Below are positions 40,941 to 49,746 of a DNA stretch of 55,718 nt, piece after piece. Where the stretch lies: IMG/VR virus record IMGVR_UViG_3300009495_000018, positions 1 through 55,718 of that record. The stretch is one strand, 5' to 3'. Made by a program: the position numbers and the translations under genes. Position 1 is the stretch's first letter; every line of letters starts with the position of its first letter. This DNA comes from a virus. The notes below the pieces were generated by a model. It was given only the letters and a program-made list of their open reading frames with translations, was not told the origin of the DNA and made no database searches.

Positions 40941-41460
40941 TGAACTTTGGCCTACTACACTTGCACAGTTTACGTGGGATGATCAAATTGCGTTAGGCAA
41001 TGTAGTTAACGATATTATCATGAAGTTTCCTGATGGTATAAGTGATCACGAGCGTCCTGATATTGACGAGTATTCAGAATTAAAATTAGCACACGAGTTT
41101 ATTGACAATTCTATTAAATCTTATTTAGAATCAGACTTTCCAAAACAGAAATCATTTTCTTTTAGCTGGTGGGTACATGTTTATAGACAAGGTGCAACAC
41201 ATCATATACACAACCACTTAGGAAGTCAGTTTACTGGAATACTTTATCTTGCAACTCCTCCTGTAGGCGGAGAACTAGTATTACACGATCCTAGAGGTAA
41301 TGCTAATAGAGGTTACAACAGTAACTTAAATCATATATTTGAACCTGTTGTATTAAAGCCTCAGGCTGGTGATTTGTTTATATTTCCTAGCTTTGTTTGG
41401 CACAATGTCGAGACTGTAAAAGACATGCGAATTTGCATGCCGTTTGACGTGTGGTGTTGA
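40930..41460 (+). CDS. 2OG-Fe(II) oxygenase-like protein
   Basis: A 176-residue jelly-roll protein of the small 2OG-Fe(II) oxygenase type. Blocks seen are FSWWVHVYRQGATHHIHNHLGSQFTGILYL (a His-rich first ligand region, 91-96), GGELVLHDPRG, and KPQAGDLFIFPSFVWHNVETVKDMRICMPFDV, giving a distal His158 and Arg167, which would bind 2-oxoglutarate. The His-x-Asp pair is not in the classic spacing. It is flanked by the NUDIX and cupin genes with overlaps. Hydroxylation of a peptide or small metabolite is conceivable. Confidence 0.68.
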   Translation: MILNELWPTTLAQFTWDDQIALGNVVNDIIMKFPDGISDHERPDIDEYSELKLAHEFIDNSIKSYLESDFPKQKSFSFSWWVHVYRQGATHHIHNHLGSQFTGILYLATPPVGGELVLHDPRGNANRGYNSNLNHIFEPVVLKPQAGDLFIFPSFVWHNVETVKDMRICMPFDVWC

Positions 41461-41461
41461 T

Positions 41462-41920
41462 ATGATTCCTAAAGTTAAAATGTCAATGTTAGAGTTTTAT
41501 GATATACTCCGCAGTGACTTAGCATATAATAGAGTAATGACTAGCTACATTGACAGTGAAGGCTTACAACATTATATAACCGAAAATGATTATATTTCAT
41601 ATCTCGGAGTAGTAGATAATCTTTTGCTGCGTGATGATATAACAATTAAATTAGAAAAGTATGAACAGATTTGTAATTTTAATAATGGTACTTGTCATGT
41701 GTTCTACGCAAAGCCTAATTCTCCATCATTCGGTATTCACACCGATCCTGTAGACTTAGTATTGCAAGTTACTCATGGAAGTAAAACATTAGAAATAAAC
41801 GGTACAGAGATAACAGCACACAGTGGACATTGCTTGTTTGTGCCTGCAGAAACACCGCACCGTGCTTTAAATAAAGACAATAGCATTATGCTATCTTGGG
41901 GATTAGATGACCGTACATAA
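41462..41920 (+). CDS. JmjC-like cupin protein
   Basis: A 152-residue protein. FGIHTDPVDLVLQVTHGSKTLEI gives His93-x-Asp95, and ITAHSGHCLFVPAETPHRALN gives a distal His133, the facial triad of Fe(II)/2OG cupins such as ribosomal oxygenases. The N-terminal half is unmatched. The ATG at 41462 follows the previous stop; an ATG at 41444 would overlap. Its stop overlaps the first radical SAM gene by 14 bases. Two possible hydroxylases precede three radical SAM genes, suggesting that they act on a common product. Confidence 0.65.
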   Translation: MIPKVKMSMLEFYDILRSDLAYNRVMTSYIDSEGLQHYITENDYISYLGVVDNLLLRDDITIKLEKYEQICNFNNGTCHVFYAKPNSPSFGIHTDPVDLVLQVTHGSKTLEINGTEITAHSGHCLFVPAETPHRALNKDNSIMLSWGLDDRT

Positions 41921-42935
41921 CGCCACACAGTATATGTCTTATATTAAAACAACTGAGACTTGTAATTTAAACTGTTCTCATTGTTTTACTAATGGCATCA
42001 ACGGACGTAAGATTTATTTTGATCCCCGTGCTACAGCAGATTTTTTTAATAGACTGTATGCTAAAATGCCCAATAGCGGAATAGCTTTCGAGTTCCACGG
42101 CGGTGAACCTATGCTTGCACCCGTAGAAGATATGAAACTGTTTCACAAACTGACTTATGATGTTTGGGGTGACAGAGCTTACTACGGCATGACCACTAAC
42201 TTAACATATAAACTTACAGACGAGAAACTTGATCTAATATACGGAATACTACACAAACGTTTAGGTACAAGTTACGATCCGTTTATACGTTGGGCTAATG
42301 CTAAACAGCAAAAACTATGGGAAGATAATGTGCGTCAACTAACAGCAGATGGAGTAGACATCAAGTGTTTTGTTAGTTTAAGTAAAGATATGATACAAGA
42401 AAATCCTGCAGATGTTATCGAATATTTGATCGACTTAGGTATACAAGAAGTTGACTTTGAAAGATTAACTTCAGACGGCAATGCTGTGCGCAATCCTAAG
42501 ATATTTCCTACTAATATAGAAATACAAGATTGGTACTTACAGTTGCACAAGGAAACACAAGCAAGAAATCTTAGAGATAAAATATACAACTCTACAATTG
42601 AAAGTGTATATATGAAGTTTGAGGATGGCATTACTCGTGCAAGTACATTCTGTAGAGACTGTGAACAAAAACTGTTTACTATAAATGCAGACGGTCGCAT
42701 TGCAGGTTGTCCCAATAGTGCGCCAACTGCACACTATGCACACATTTCTGATGACATAGATCATGTATTATTTCATCCAAGTCGAATGTGTAATATTGCA
42801 ACTGAAATGAATAGAAATTCTAAATGTTATGAATGTCCTGTGCAGTTTTACTGCGGTGGCGATTGTTACAAACTTGCATGGGAAGGCGATATATGTCCTG
42901 CTCCTAAAACACTAATGTTGGAGTTAGCGCCGTAA
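41907..42935 (+). CDS. Radical SAM/SPASM protein (canonical)
   Basis: A 342-residue protein with the cluster motif TCNLNCSHC (Cys19, Cys23, Cys26) and a canonical GGEP (65-68) after the second strand. The C-terminal SPASM domain is complete: the first half is CEQKLFTINADGRIAGC, and the second is CX2CX5CX3C (Cys307, 310, 316, 320) followed by Cys330. This pattern matches anSME-like peptide maturases that hold two auxiliary 4Fe-4S clusters. It overlaps the next radical SAM gene at one base (42935) and follows the cupin gene. Confidence 0.9.
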   Translation: MTVHNATQYMSYIKTTETCNLNCSHCFTNGINGRKIYFDPRATADFFNRLYAKMPNSGIAFEFHGGEPMLAPVEDMKLFHKLTYDVWGDRAYYGMTTNLTYKLTDEKLDLIYGILHKRLGTSYDPFIRWANAKQQKLWEDNVRQLTADGVDIKCFVSLSKDMIQENPADVIEYLIDLGIQEVDFERLTSDGNAVRNPKIFPTNIEIQDWYLQLHKETQARNLRDKIYNSTIESVYMKFEDGITRASTFCRDCEQKLFTINADGRIAGCPNSAPTAHYAHISDDIDHVLFHPSRMCNIATEMNRNSKCYECPVQFYCGGDCYKLAWEGDICPAPKTLMLELAP

Positions 42936-43969
42936 TGGATCTTATTATTAAACCCACTGAAGCATGTAACTTCAAATGTACATTTTGTTCTTCGACTAAG
43001 ATCGATCCTAATAATGCAGGACAATTAGATCACGATTATATCTTTAGATTTTTAGATAGATATCCCGACACTAATACAATTATTGTTAACGGTGGTGATC
43101 CACTCATGATGTCTCCAGAATATTATTGGAAAATAATAGAATATCTCGATACACACGATATGCCGGCAACTATTAGCTTTACTAGCAACTTATGGCCGTT
43201 TTACGTTAAACCCGAAAAGTGGATAGATTTATTCAATCACCCACGTATGGGAATCTCGACTAGTTTTCAATACGGTGCTGGTAGACTTAAAGGTGACTTT
43301 TCAATATTTACAGAAGAAGACTTCTGGAAAGTATCAGATAAAATGTTAGAACTTTGTGGTTATCGTCCTGAGTTTATTGCTGTTATTGACGACATGAACG
43401 AGCATACTATTATTAAAACAGTAGAGCTTGCTAAAAAGATGAATGTAGTTTGCAAAGTAAACTATGCAATGGCAAGCGGCGAGCAGGGCTATACATATCG
43501 TCTTAGTAAAATATATAAAGCATACATTGATATTTACAACGCTGGACTAATGGACTGGGAATACAATACACAACAAATGGTTCGTAGGCTACAAAGTGAT
43601 ACAACTACTTGTCCTCAAAACAGACATTGTGACGAAGGCATACGTGCGTTCAATCCAGGCGGCGACTATTATAGTTGCGGTAGTTTAGGTGACGACAAAG
43701 ATTATCCTATCGACTTTGAATATGAAATGTCAGGAGGATTTAGTACACCGTTGCAAGATGCGCCAGAACTAATTTCAATGAAGCAGGCATGCCTAACGTG
43801 TCCTATGTTTAGAATATGTAACGGCTGTCGTAAAACTGTTAGAGATCACAAGCGTGAAGGTCAAGTAGAAGAACATTGTTTTGAAATGAAACAACTTGCT
43901 CCAACTATTTTAAAGTTGAATAATCAAGACCCTGATAGCGTTACTCCTTATGTGAGGGAATATGACTGA
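42935..43969 (+). CDS. Radical SAM/SPASM protein
   Basis: A 344-residue protein with ACNFKCTFC (Cys11, Cys15, Cys18) close to the N-terminus, the GGDP variant of the GGEP motif (IIVNGGDPLM), and a SPASM-type C-terminus: CDEGIRAFNPGGDYYSC, then CLTCPMFRICNGC (CX2CX5CX2C) and a final Cys in EEHCFEMK. It is closely coupled with both neighbours (one- and eight-base overlaps). It has no N-terminal recognition domain. Substrate unknown. Confidence 0.88.
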   Translation: MDLIIKPTEACNFKCTFCSSTKIDPNNAGQLDHDYIFRFLDRYPDTNTIIVNGGDPLMMSPEYYWKIIEYLDTHDMPATISFTSNLWPFYVKPEKWIDLFNHPRMGISTSFQYGAGRLKGDFSIFTEEDFWKVSDKMLELCGYRPEFIAVIDDMNEHTIIKTVELAKKMNVVCKVNYAMASGEQGYTYRLSKIYKAYIDIYNAGLMDWEYNTQQMVRRLQSDTTTCPQNRHCDEGIRAFNPGGDYYSCGSLGDDKDYPIDFEYEMSGGFSTPLQDAPELISMKQACLTCPMFRICNGCRKTVRDHKREGQVEEHCFEMKQLAPTILKLNNQDPDSVTPYVREYD

Positions 43970-44879
43970 ATTTACTGTTAGTATCAATCCTACATATTTT
44001 TGTAACTTTCGCTGCGACTTTTGTTATCTTACTACAGCCCAACTAGGTAATAAAAAGCGTATTACTCCGGAAGATCTAGACAAGCGTCTTAGTGAAGTGT
44101 CTGTACCGATTACACACGTAGATTTATACGGTGGCGAAATAGGTATGCTAGATAAAGAATATTTTTATAGTTTGAAAACTGTTATTAGAAAATATTTTAG
44201 TGGTAGAATTAACATCAATACTAATTTAAGTGCAAGGCCTGATTTCTTTTTAGATGATGATGTGCATATTAGTGTAAGCTATGACTTCGAAGCTCGAGAA
44301 CAAAGTGATAAAGTATTACAGAATATGATGCTTTTTCCTAAGGATATTAGTGTACTAGTTTTAGCAAGTCCTAAGGTATTAGCTACTAATGTAGACTTAA
44401 TGATTAATACATTTAATATGATGCAAAATGTTAAGTGTGTAGAAATAAAACCTTACTCAACTAATCAAGCAAATGCACACCCTGTTACACATAGAGATTT
44501 TGAACAACATGTGCAGCAATGGATAGAATCTCCTGTATTAAAGCAGTTTGATTTTGTTAACGTAGATGATTTAGAAGATGTATTAGAAGGCAATCGTAAT
44601 GCATTTAGTAACGATCATGTATACATTACGCCTGATGCTAAATTCGGTGTGCTTGAATTTGACAAGAACGATAATGAGTTTTTTGAAGAATATAATACGT
44701 TTGACGAATACTTGTTGTGGGCTTCAAAAGAGTCTACAGAAAACGTCAGTGAAATATGTCATAATTGTAAATACTACGGTAAATGCTTAACTGAACATTA
44801 TCGATATGTTAAAGACTTAAACAACGGCTGTAATGGATATAAGGGACTAATAGACTGGTATGCTGAACTGGAAGACTAG
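43962..44879 (+). CDS. Radical SAM protein with short C-terminal Cys motif
   Basis: A 305-residue protein with FCNFRCDFC (Cys14, Cys18, Cys21), the variant HVDLYGGEIGML for GGEP, and a C-terminal four-Cys set CHNCKYYGKC plus Cys290 (Cys266, 269, 275, 290). This end resembles that of the five minus-strand paralogues more than a full SPASM. It overlaps the unknown gene downstream by 20 bases. Confidence 0.85.
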   Translation: MTEFTVSINPTYFCNFRCDFCYLTTAQLGNKKRITPEDLDKRLSEVSVPITHVDLYGGEIGMLDKEYFYSLKTVIRKYFSGRININTNLSARPDFFLDDDVHISVSYDFEAREQSDKVLQNMMLFPKDISVLVLASPKVLATNVDLMINTFNMMQNVKCVEIKPYSTNQANAHPVTHRDFEQHVQQWIESPVLKQFDFVNVDDLEDVLEGNRNAFSNDHVYITPDAKFGVLEFDKNDNEFFEEYNTFDEYLLWASKESTENVSEICHNCKYYGKCLTEHYRYVKDLNNGCNGYKGLIDWYAELED

Positions 44880-45279
44880 ATTACAACTATTTAATAGTAC
44901 TGCAACAGAATTTACTGACGACTTAAACAAAGTCGACATTCGTACAGAAGAAGACAGTGTTATTTGGGCAGTGAAACATTTCTACGAACGTGTAGACGAA
45001 TGGGTGTATCCTGCTAAAAGTTATTTCGTAGCAATCTGTTATGCTTATTGGATAAGTTTAGATTTTAAATACGATTTCTACGAGCTACTAGATGATAAAG
45101 ATTTATTAGCCGGCAATGATCCGTACTTTAAACCCTATAGCGAAGATAAAGAAACTTACAATGCTATTCTCGACCATATAAGCCTTCCTGATCCTTCATC
45201 TCAGACGGGAATGGTGCCCGACGTAAGGTCTTATTATGAGGAAGAGATGATGTTTGATCAGTATCCCCTACATAATTAA
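44860..45279 (+). CDS. Unknown protein, last gene of the plus-strand set
   Basis: A 139-residue acidic, aromatic-rich helical protein (SVIWAVKHFYERVDEWVYPAKSYFVAICYAYWISLDFKYDFYELLDD). No family recognised. It overlaps the third radical SAM gene by 20 bases, supporting co-expression, and its last 116 bases overlap the 3' end of the minus-strand radical SAM gene in antisense. It could be a small partner protein of the radical SAM enzymes. Confidence 0.6.
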   Translation: MLNWKTRLQLFNSTATEFTDDLNKVDIRTEEDSVIWAVKHFYERVDEWVYPAKSYFVAICYAYWISLDFKYDFYELLDDKDLLAGNDPYFKPYSEDKETYNAILDHISLPDPSSQTGMVPDVRSYYEEEMMFDQYPLHN

Positions 45280-46372
45280 AGAACTCTTTTATAGGACAAA
45301 TGCCAGGTGGTAAATCCCTAGCACGATTCTTCCAGTCCCATTGCGTATAACAACGGAAGCCGCAACGATCAAAATATTGACAACTTAAACAACCAACTTC
45401 GTCCATGTATGCTTGCATGAGGTTAGTGTTGTCTTTTCTAATATATGCGTGTTGAAAATCATTGCGTGTATAACGATGCCAACGGCAATTTGCAGTTGTG
45501 TTATCCGGAAAAATAGTTAACTTGTTTAAGCTCATACAATGCATTTGATTAACATCATTTTCTATAAGTTCTTTATACGGATTTACTTCTGGATAATTAT
45601 CAGCAATGTATTTCATAAACTTTAAGTAAAGCGAATCAGCTGGTACTAAATGGTCGTATCCCGGATCTGGAATAAAATCATCAAAGAACAAATCAAAGTT
45701 TTCATATAGATAATTGAAATAATCATCTCCTGCAAACAATGCATTGATACTGTCTGTTGTTGCTACTAAATTGATAGTAGAAATATAATCTTTAAAACGT
45801 TCGATATTTTTAGTGTATTGTCCGCCTGTAGGACGTCCACTTAGATCATAACTAGCAATCAGTTTACTTGGTATGTCTACTGCATTTAGATCGTCTAGCA
45901 GTTTGCGTACATCTTCGTGATACTTAAACAAAAAGTTACTAACCCAAACTACTTGTATAACGTGTCCGTACCTATCTGTTATTTTTTTAATTTCTACCAT
46001 TAAATCAAAAAACATAGGATACAATGTATCTTTTGCACGGTCTTGAAACAGCTCTCCACCTACCATATTAAACTGCATAGCATGTACTTTGCCCTGCATC
46101 TTTTTACAGTGTGCTTCTACCAGAGGAAGTTTCATTAGCATTTCTTCATATGTCATGCCTACTTCGCTTTCTTTATCATGGAAGCAAAAGTCGCAATTAA
46201 TAGGACAGTTTTCAAAAAGTGTTATTTCAATTTCGCCAATAAGAGGACGCTTACGCTCTAATATTGCGTGTGTTACTGCATTTGCTTCTTGCTGTGCCTT
46301 TGTGTCCAACAAGTGATCATCAGTAATGTTATCCGGCATTAATGCTTTTAGTATTTCTGTTCCGCAGCTCAT
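45164..46372 (-). CDS. Radical SAM/SPASM protein, last gene of the minus-strand set
   Basis: A 402-residue protein with ENCPINCDFCFHD (Cys56, Cys60, Cys63), FNMVGGELFQD for GGEP, and a SPASM-like C-terminus: CMSLNKLTIFPDNTTANC, CLSCQYFDRCGFRC (CX2CX5CX3C) and a final Cys in PPGICPIKEF. It lacks the GPTD motif and has a 45-residue N-terminal extension. It overlaps the next radical SAM gene by four bases. It converges on the plus-strand gene with a 116-base overlap, so its last 38 residues are coded opposite that gene. Confidence 0.88.
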   Translation of the reverse strand: MSCGTEILKALMPDNITDDHLLDTKAQQEANAVTHAILERKRPLIGEIEITLFENCPINCDFCFHDKESEVGMTYEEMLMKLPLVEAHCKKMQGKVHAMQFNMVGGELFQDRAKDTLYPMFFDLMVEIKKITDRYGHVIQVVWVSNFLFKYHEDVRKLLDDLNAVDIPSKLIASYDLSGRPTGGQYTKNIERFKDYISTINLVATTDSINALFAGDDYFNYLYENFDLFFDDFIPDPGYDHLVPADSLYLKFMKYIADNYPEVNPYKELIENDVNQMHCMSLNKLTIFPDNTTANCRWHRYTRNDFQHAYIRKDNTNLMQAYMDEVGCLSCQYFDRCGFRCYTQWDWKNRARDLPPGICPIKEFFNYVGDTDQTSSLPHNKTLRRAPFPSEMKDQEGLYGRE

Positions 46373-47496
46373 TTATTATATCCTATATTGTCGTATAATG
46401 CCATTATGTTTTTATTTATTAGACACTGGTTATGCTTAACTACATCTGTGATTAGCGTTGGTATTAATCTAGAGCTACAATTTTCTACATACTTACATCC
46501 GTTGCATACTAAGTTAGGAATGTTAGCATATTGTGTTAATTGCAATTCGTGCCTTTTATCAAAAATACTGTTTAATATATTTTCGCCTATCGGTACTTCG
46601 AAACTAGGATGATATATAGGAGAATTTTCATATAAAAACGGAACTATATATAACTGGTCATTATTAACTGTAACAATTACTTCATTAAAGTTTTTATGAC
46701 TAGTATCGCTCTGTTGCCATATAAAGTTTTGTGTAAAACGCTTTTCATCTATGCTAGCAACCTTTCCTATACTTTCATTCCATCCTTGTATCATACCTAA
46801 CATTTTATCAGGCCTATTTGTCATGGCACGTACTAAACTAGGCCCCCATTCAACAACAGTATTCCACTTGTTTCTAACAGTTTCAATTTTGTCTAATACA
46901 TCGTCGTCAATGTCTTGAGTTATATTACACAGCAGGCTTACTTCATATTCTACAGAACTATTTTCCATAGCTTCTAGGCGTTCACTTATTAAATCGTGTA
47001 CATGTGGATTATCTAACATATGCAAGTCTACTGCAATTTGTACATCAAACGGACGATCCTTTAGATAGCTATTTTCAATATAAGTAATAATTTCTTTTAC
47101 TCGATCATTTCCTATAAAAAAGTCTATTGAACAGTTATGCTGTAGTCCGCCGTCTTCGGGTAATGCGTTTACTATCTTTTTAAATCTAGGATCTTCTAAG
47201 ACTTGTATTATATTTCCGCTGGAGAAGAAATCAGTAGGTCCTACAATAATATCATCTAATACATATTGATCAGTTAACTCGTCAACAAGTTGTGCAGCAT
47301 AGTCTAGCCCTAATCCCTGTCCAAAGTTTTTTCGTCTTTTAACAAAACAGCCCGAACAGTTGTAAGCACAACCTTCTAATATTTCAAGCATTAACTGAAT
47401 TTTTATCTTGTTTTGATCAGCAGGATCTATAAACCCCTCTGGTGAAAGAGATTGTTTATTATTTTGCAGATAAGTTTGCCAATCATTTTTTAACAT
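46369..47496 (-). CDS. Radical SAM protein of the CFVxRR/GPTD group (fifth paralogue)
   Basis: A 375-residue member of five tandem paralogues. Its cluster motif is GCAYNCSGCFVKRR (Cys43, Cys47, Cys50). At the second-strand position it has IIVGPTDFF (GPTD 86-89) instead of GGEP. A middle block is VPFLYENSPIYHPSFEV. The end has CX2CX5CX17C (Cys331, 334, 340, 358). The group has a short auxiliary Cys motif rather than a full SPASM. It overlaps the preceding paralogue by seven bases. The substrate is suggested by operon context to be the proteins at 53704-54461. Confidence 0.88.
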   Translation of the reverse strand: MLKNDWQTYLQNNKQSLSPEGFIDPADQNKIKIQLMLEILEGCAYNCSGCFVKRRKNFGQGLGLDYAAQLVDELTDQYVLDDIIVGPTDFFSSGNIIQVLEDPRFKKIVNALPEDGGLQHNCSIDFFIGNDRVKEIITYIENSYLKDRPFDVQIAVDLHMLDNPHVHDLISERLEAMENSSVEYEVSLLCNITQDIDDDVLDKIETVRNKWNTVVEWGPSLVRAMTNRPDKMLGMIQGWNESIGKVASIDEKRFTQNFIWQQSDTSHKNFNEVIVTVNNDQLYIVPFLYENSPIYHPSFEVPIGENILNSIFDKRHELQLTQYANIPNLVCNGCKYVENCSSRLIPTLITDVVKHNQCLINKNIMALYDNIGYNK

Positions 47497-48584
47497 GTTA
47501 ACGGCCTATATTCATTTAATACTTCTCTAGGATACACACACTCCGTAAAGTCAAAATGCTCCATATAACTTAATACGTGTTTTTTCAAACATATTTCACG
47601 ACGATTGCATGTTTCACAATGCAGCGTTTTAGGGGAATACGCAAGCTGATCTATATACAAGTCTGTTTTTAAGCTAGTCCAACTTTTAATATCTGTTGGA
47701 TCTTTTACTCTAAACTTTTCGTCACGTATAAGTGCAACTTCATAAACAAACGGAGTTGAATAAAATTCTCCTGCACTATATGTATAATTTAATTCAAGTG
47801 CGCCACCTTGATTTTTGTCAGCTATTGTCATGGCTAGGTATTCTTGATTTTCTTTAGTGAACGTGTCTTCTATTATATCAACCCACGCCCTAATAATATC
47901 GTTGTGTATTTTTCCTTTACCATAACGCTGATAACTAGGAATAGGCTCTACAATAGTGTCGTACTCTTCTTTTATTACACGACATATTTCTGCTAGATTT
48001 CCAAACTCAGCAAAGTCTTGATCCATATTAAAAATTATAGTAAAGTTTAAGGGATCAGTAAATCTATTTAAAACATCATGTATACGTGCTAAGTGATTCT
48101 TTCTATATTCTGGATCAAGTGCTCGTTTAACATCAATAACTACTTGAAAGTCATATAAGAAACCTTCACATTTAGGTATAGCGTTGAAGCCATCTATTAT
48201 AGGATTGATATGAGTATCATCGTTAAGCAGTGTACTAATCATTCCGACAGTGGTGCAGTTACTTACTACTTCTTTAAAACTATCAAATTTTAAAACGTCC
48301 TGTATATTTAAATTACCAAAGACATCAGTAGGACCAAGTATTATGCTGCTAAATCGAATGTTATTTTGATTAAACATTTTTTGTGCAGCTAGTACTTTGG
48401 AAAACTGATCATTAGATGCTTGCTGTCTTCTGCGATTAACAAAGCATCCTTCACAAGCATGTATGCACCCGTCAAGGACGTCAACTGTCATGTTTACTTT
48501 TATATCATGTGCATCACCTACACTGATATTATAGTCTTTATGACCCATTGTTGCTTCCCAATAATTATCCTTTACGATTGACAT
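47490..48584 (-). CDS. Radical SAM protein of the CFVxRR/GPTD group (fourth paralogue)
   Basis: A 364-residue paralogue. Cluster motif GCIHACEGCFVNRRR (Cys40, Cys44, Cys47); IILGPTDVFGNLN (GPTD 84-87) in place of GGEP; block YSTPFVYEVALIRDEKFRV; C-terminal CETCNRREIC plus Cys349 (Cys323, 326, 332, 349). An additional final Cys364 ends the protein. It overlaps the third paralogue by 20 bases. Divergence among the five is strong outside these motifs, so they may act on different residues. Confidence 0.88.
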   Translation of the reverse strand: MSIVKDNYWEATMGHKDYNISVGDAHDIKVNMTVDVLDGCIHACEGCFVNRRRQQASNDQFSKVLAAQKMFNQNNIRFSSIILGPTDVFGNLNIQDVLKFDSFKEVVSNCTTVGMISTLLNDDTHINPIIDGFNAIPKCEGFLYDFQVVIDVKRALDPEYRKNHLARIHDVLNRFTDPLNFTIIFNMDQDFAEFGNLAEICRVIKEEYDTIVEPIPSYQRYGKGKIHNDIIRAWVDIIEDTFTKENQEYLAMTIADKNQGGALELNYTYSAGEFYSTPFVYEVALIRDEKFRVKDPTDIKSWTSLKTDLYIDQLAYSPKTLHCETCNRREICLKKHVLSYMEHFDFTECVYPREVLNEYRPLTC

Positions 48585-49746
48585 GATACACCTTTTTTAT
48601 TTCATCTAATCTTTCATCGCCGTCTTTAGTTATTAAGAATTTTTTACGATATCCTTGCTTATCACCCTCAACAGTATATCCTGTCCAGTCATACATTTCA
48701 GCAGCACTTTTATTATAGTTATGTATATTTTTTAACATATTTTGCTTAGGCGCTATACACTCTTTAGTACCCAAGTAGTCACGTAATAAAATAATTTTTC
48801 TATTGTAGCAACTAAAAAATAAATCACAGTTTTCGCACACTGTTCCTTTAGCTCGATCTACTTGTGACACAGTAAGATCATATGCTTCGTCTAGATTGTT
48901 TACTGCAAACATATTATCATACAATGCCATATTTTCATAAAGGAACGGACTTAGATACCACTGTCCTCCTTTAAAATTTAATACGGTATAATTATGCCCA
49001 GCATGTGTGTGATCTACCATAATATTATTTAAATGAGTATCTTCTGGTAATGCTTCAAAAAATTCATTGAATTGATTTAGTGTAGGTAGTATGATACTTG
49101 CTTTATGACTGCGACTTACACTTGGAATAAAGTCAATTGTTGTATCAAATTGCTTCACTACAAAATCATGTATTTGCTCGTAGTCTAGGTCATAGTTTCT
49201 AATATTAACAATAAACGTATATGTACATTCATGTTTTAAATGCTGGTCGACATATGCAATACAGCGTTTTAATTGCTGTATATAAAGTATATCTTTATAT
49301 CGCATAGGATCAGTTGCTATGCCAATTTCTATTTCAGTGTCAGTATTCACATTGTCATGTAAAAACGTAATCCAACGATCTAAATGTGTTAGATCCTTTT
49401 CTAAAAATGTAGTAGTAAAAGCAAGTATAGGAGAGTTTTCATTTATCATTGCTAACAAATCAGTATTGCTCATTACTTCATAAAAGTTTTCACTAGATAA
49501 ACAGTCAGTTGGGCCTATGAGTATTTCGTCAACTAAAACACCTACATCTGTAATTCGTTTTACAAAGTTTCGGCAATCTTTTAAATGATCAACTTCAGGT
49601 GCATTTCCTCTACGATGTACAAAACACCCAGGGCAAGCGTGTACACACCCGTCTAACACATCAAGCTGTATTTTTACTGCACTTACTGGCTTAGTTTGCG
49701 TTTCTGTAGTAAGCTCATAATACAAGTTATTTTTAATGACCGGCAT
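48565..49746 (-). CDS. Radical SAM protein of the CFVxRR/GPTD group (third paralogue)
   Basis: A 393-residue paralogue. Cluster motif GCVHACPGCFVHRRG (Cys34, Cys38, Cys41); ILIGPTDCLSSEN (GPTD 78-81); block YLSPFLYENMALYDNMFAV; C-terminal CENCDLFFSC plus Cys330 (Cys304, 307, 313, 330). It has a charged C-terminal extension of about 60 residues after the Cys motif, not seen in its neighbours, which may serve protein contacts. It overlaps the second paralogue by 14 bases. Confidence 0.88.
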   Translation of the reverse strand: MPVIKNNLYYELTTETQTKPVSAVKIQLDVLDGCVHACPGCFVHRRGNAPEVDHLKDCRNFVKRITDVGVLVDEILIGPTDCLSSENFYEVMSNTDLLAMINENSPILAFTTTFLEKDLTHLDRWITFLHDNVNTDTEIEIGIATDPMRYKDILYIQQLKRCIAYVDQHLKHECTYTFIVNIRNYDLDYEQIHDFVVKQFDTTIDFIPSVSRSHKASIILPTLNQFNEFFEALPEDTHLNNIMVDHTHAGHNYTVLNFKGGQWYLSPFLYENMALYDNMFAVNNLDEAYDLTVSQVDRAKGTVCENCDLFFSCYNRKIILLRDYLGTKECIAPKQNMLKNIHNYNKSAAEMYDWTGYTVEGDKQGYRKKFLITKDGDERLDEIKKVYHVNRKG

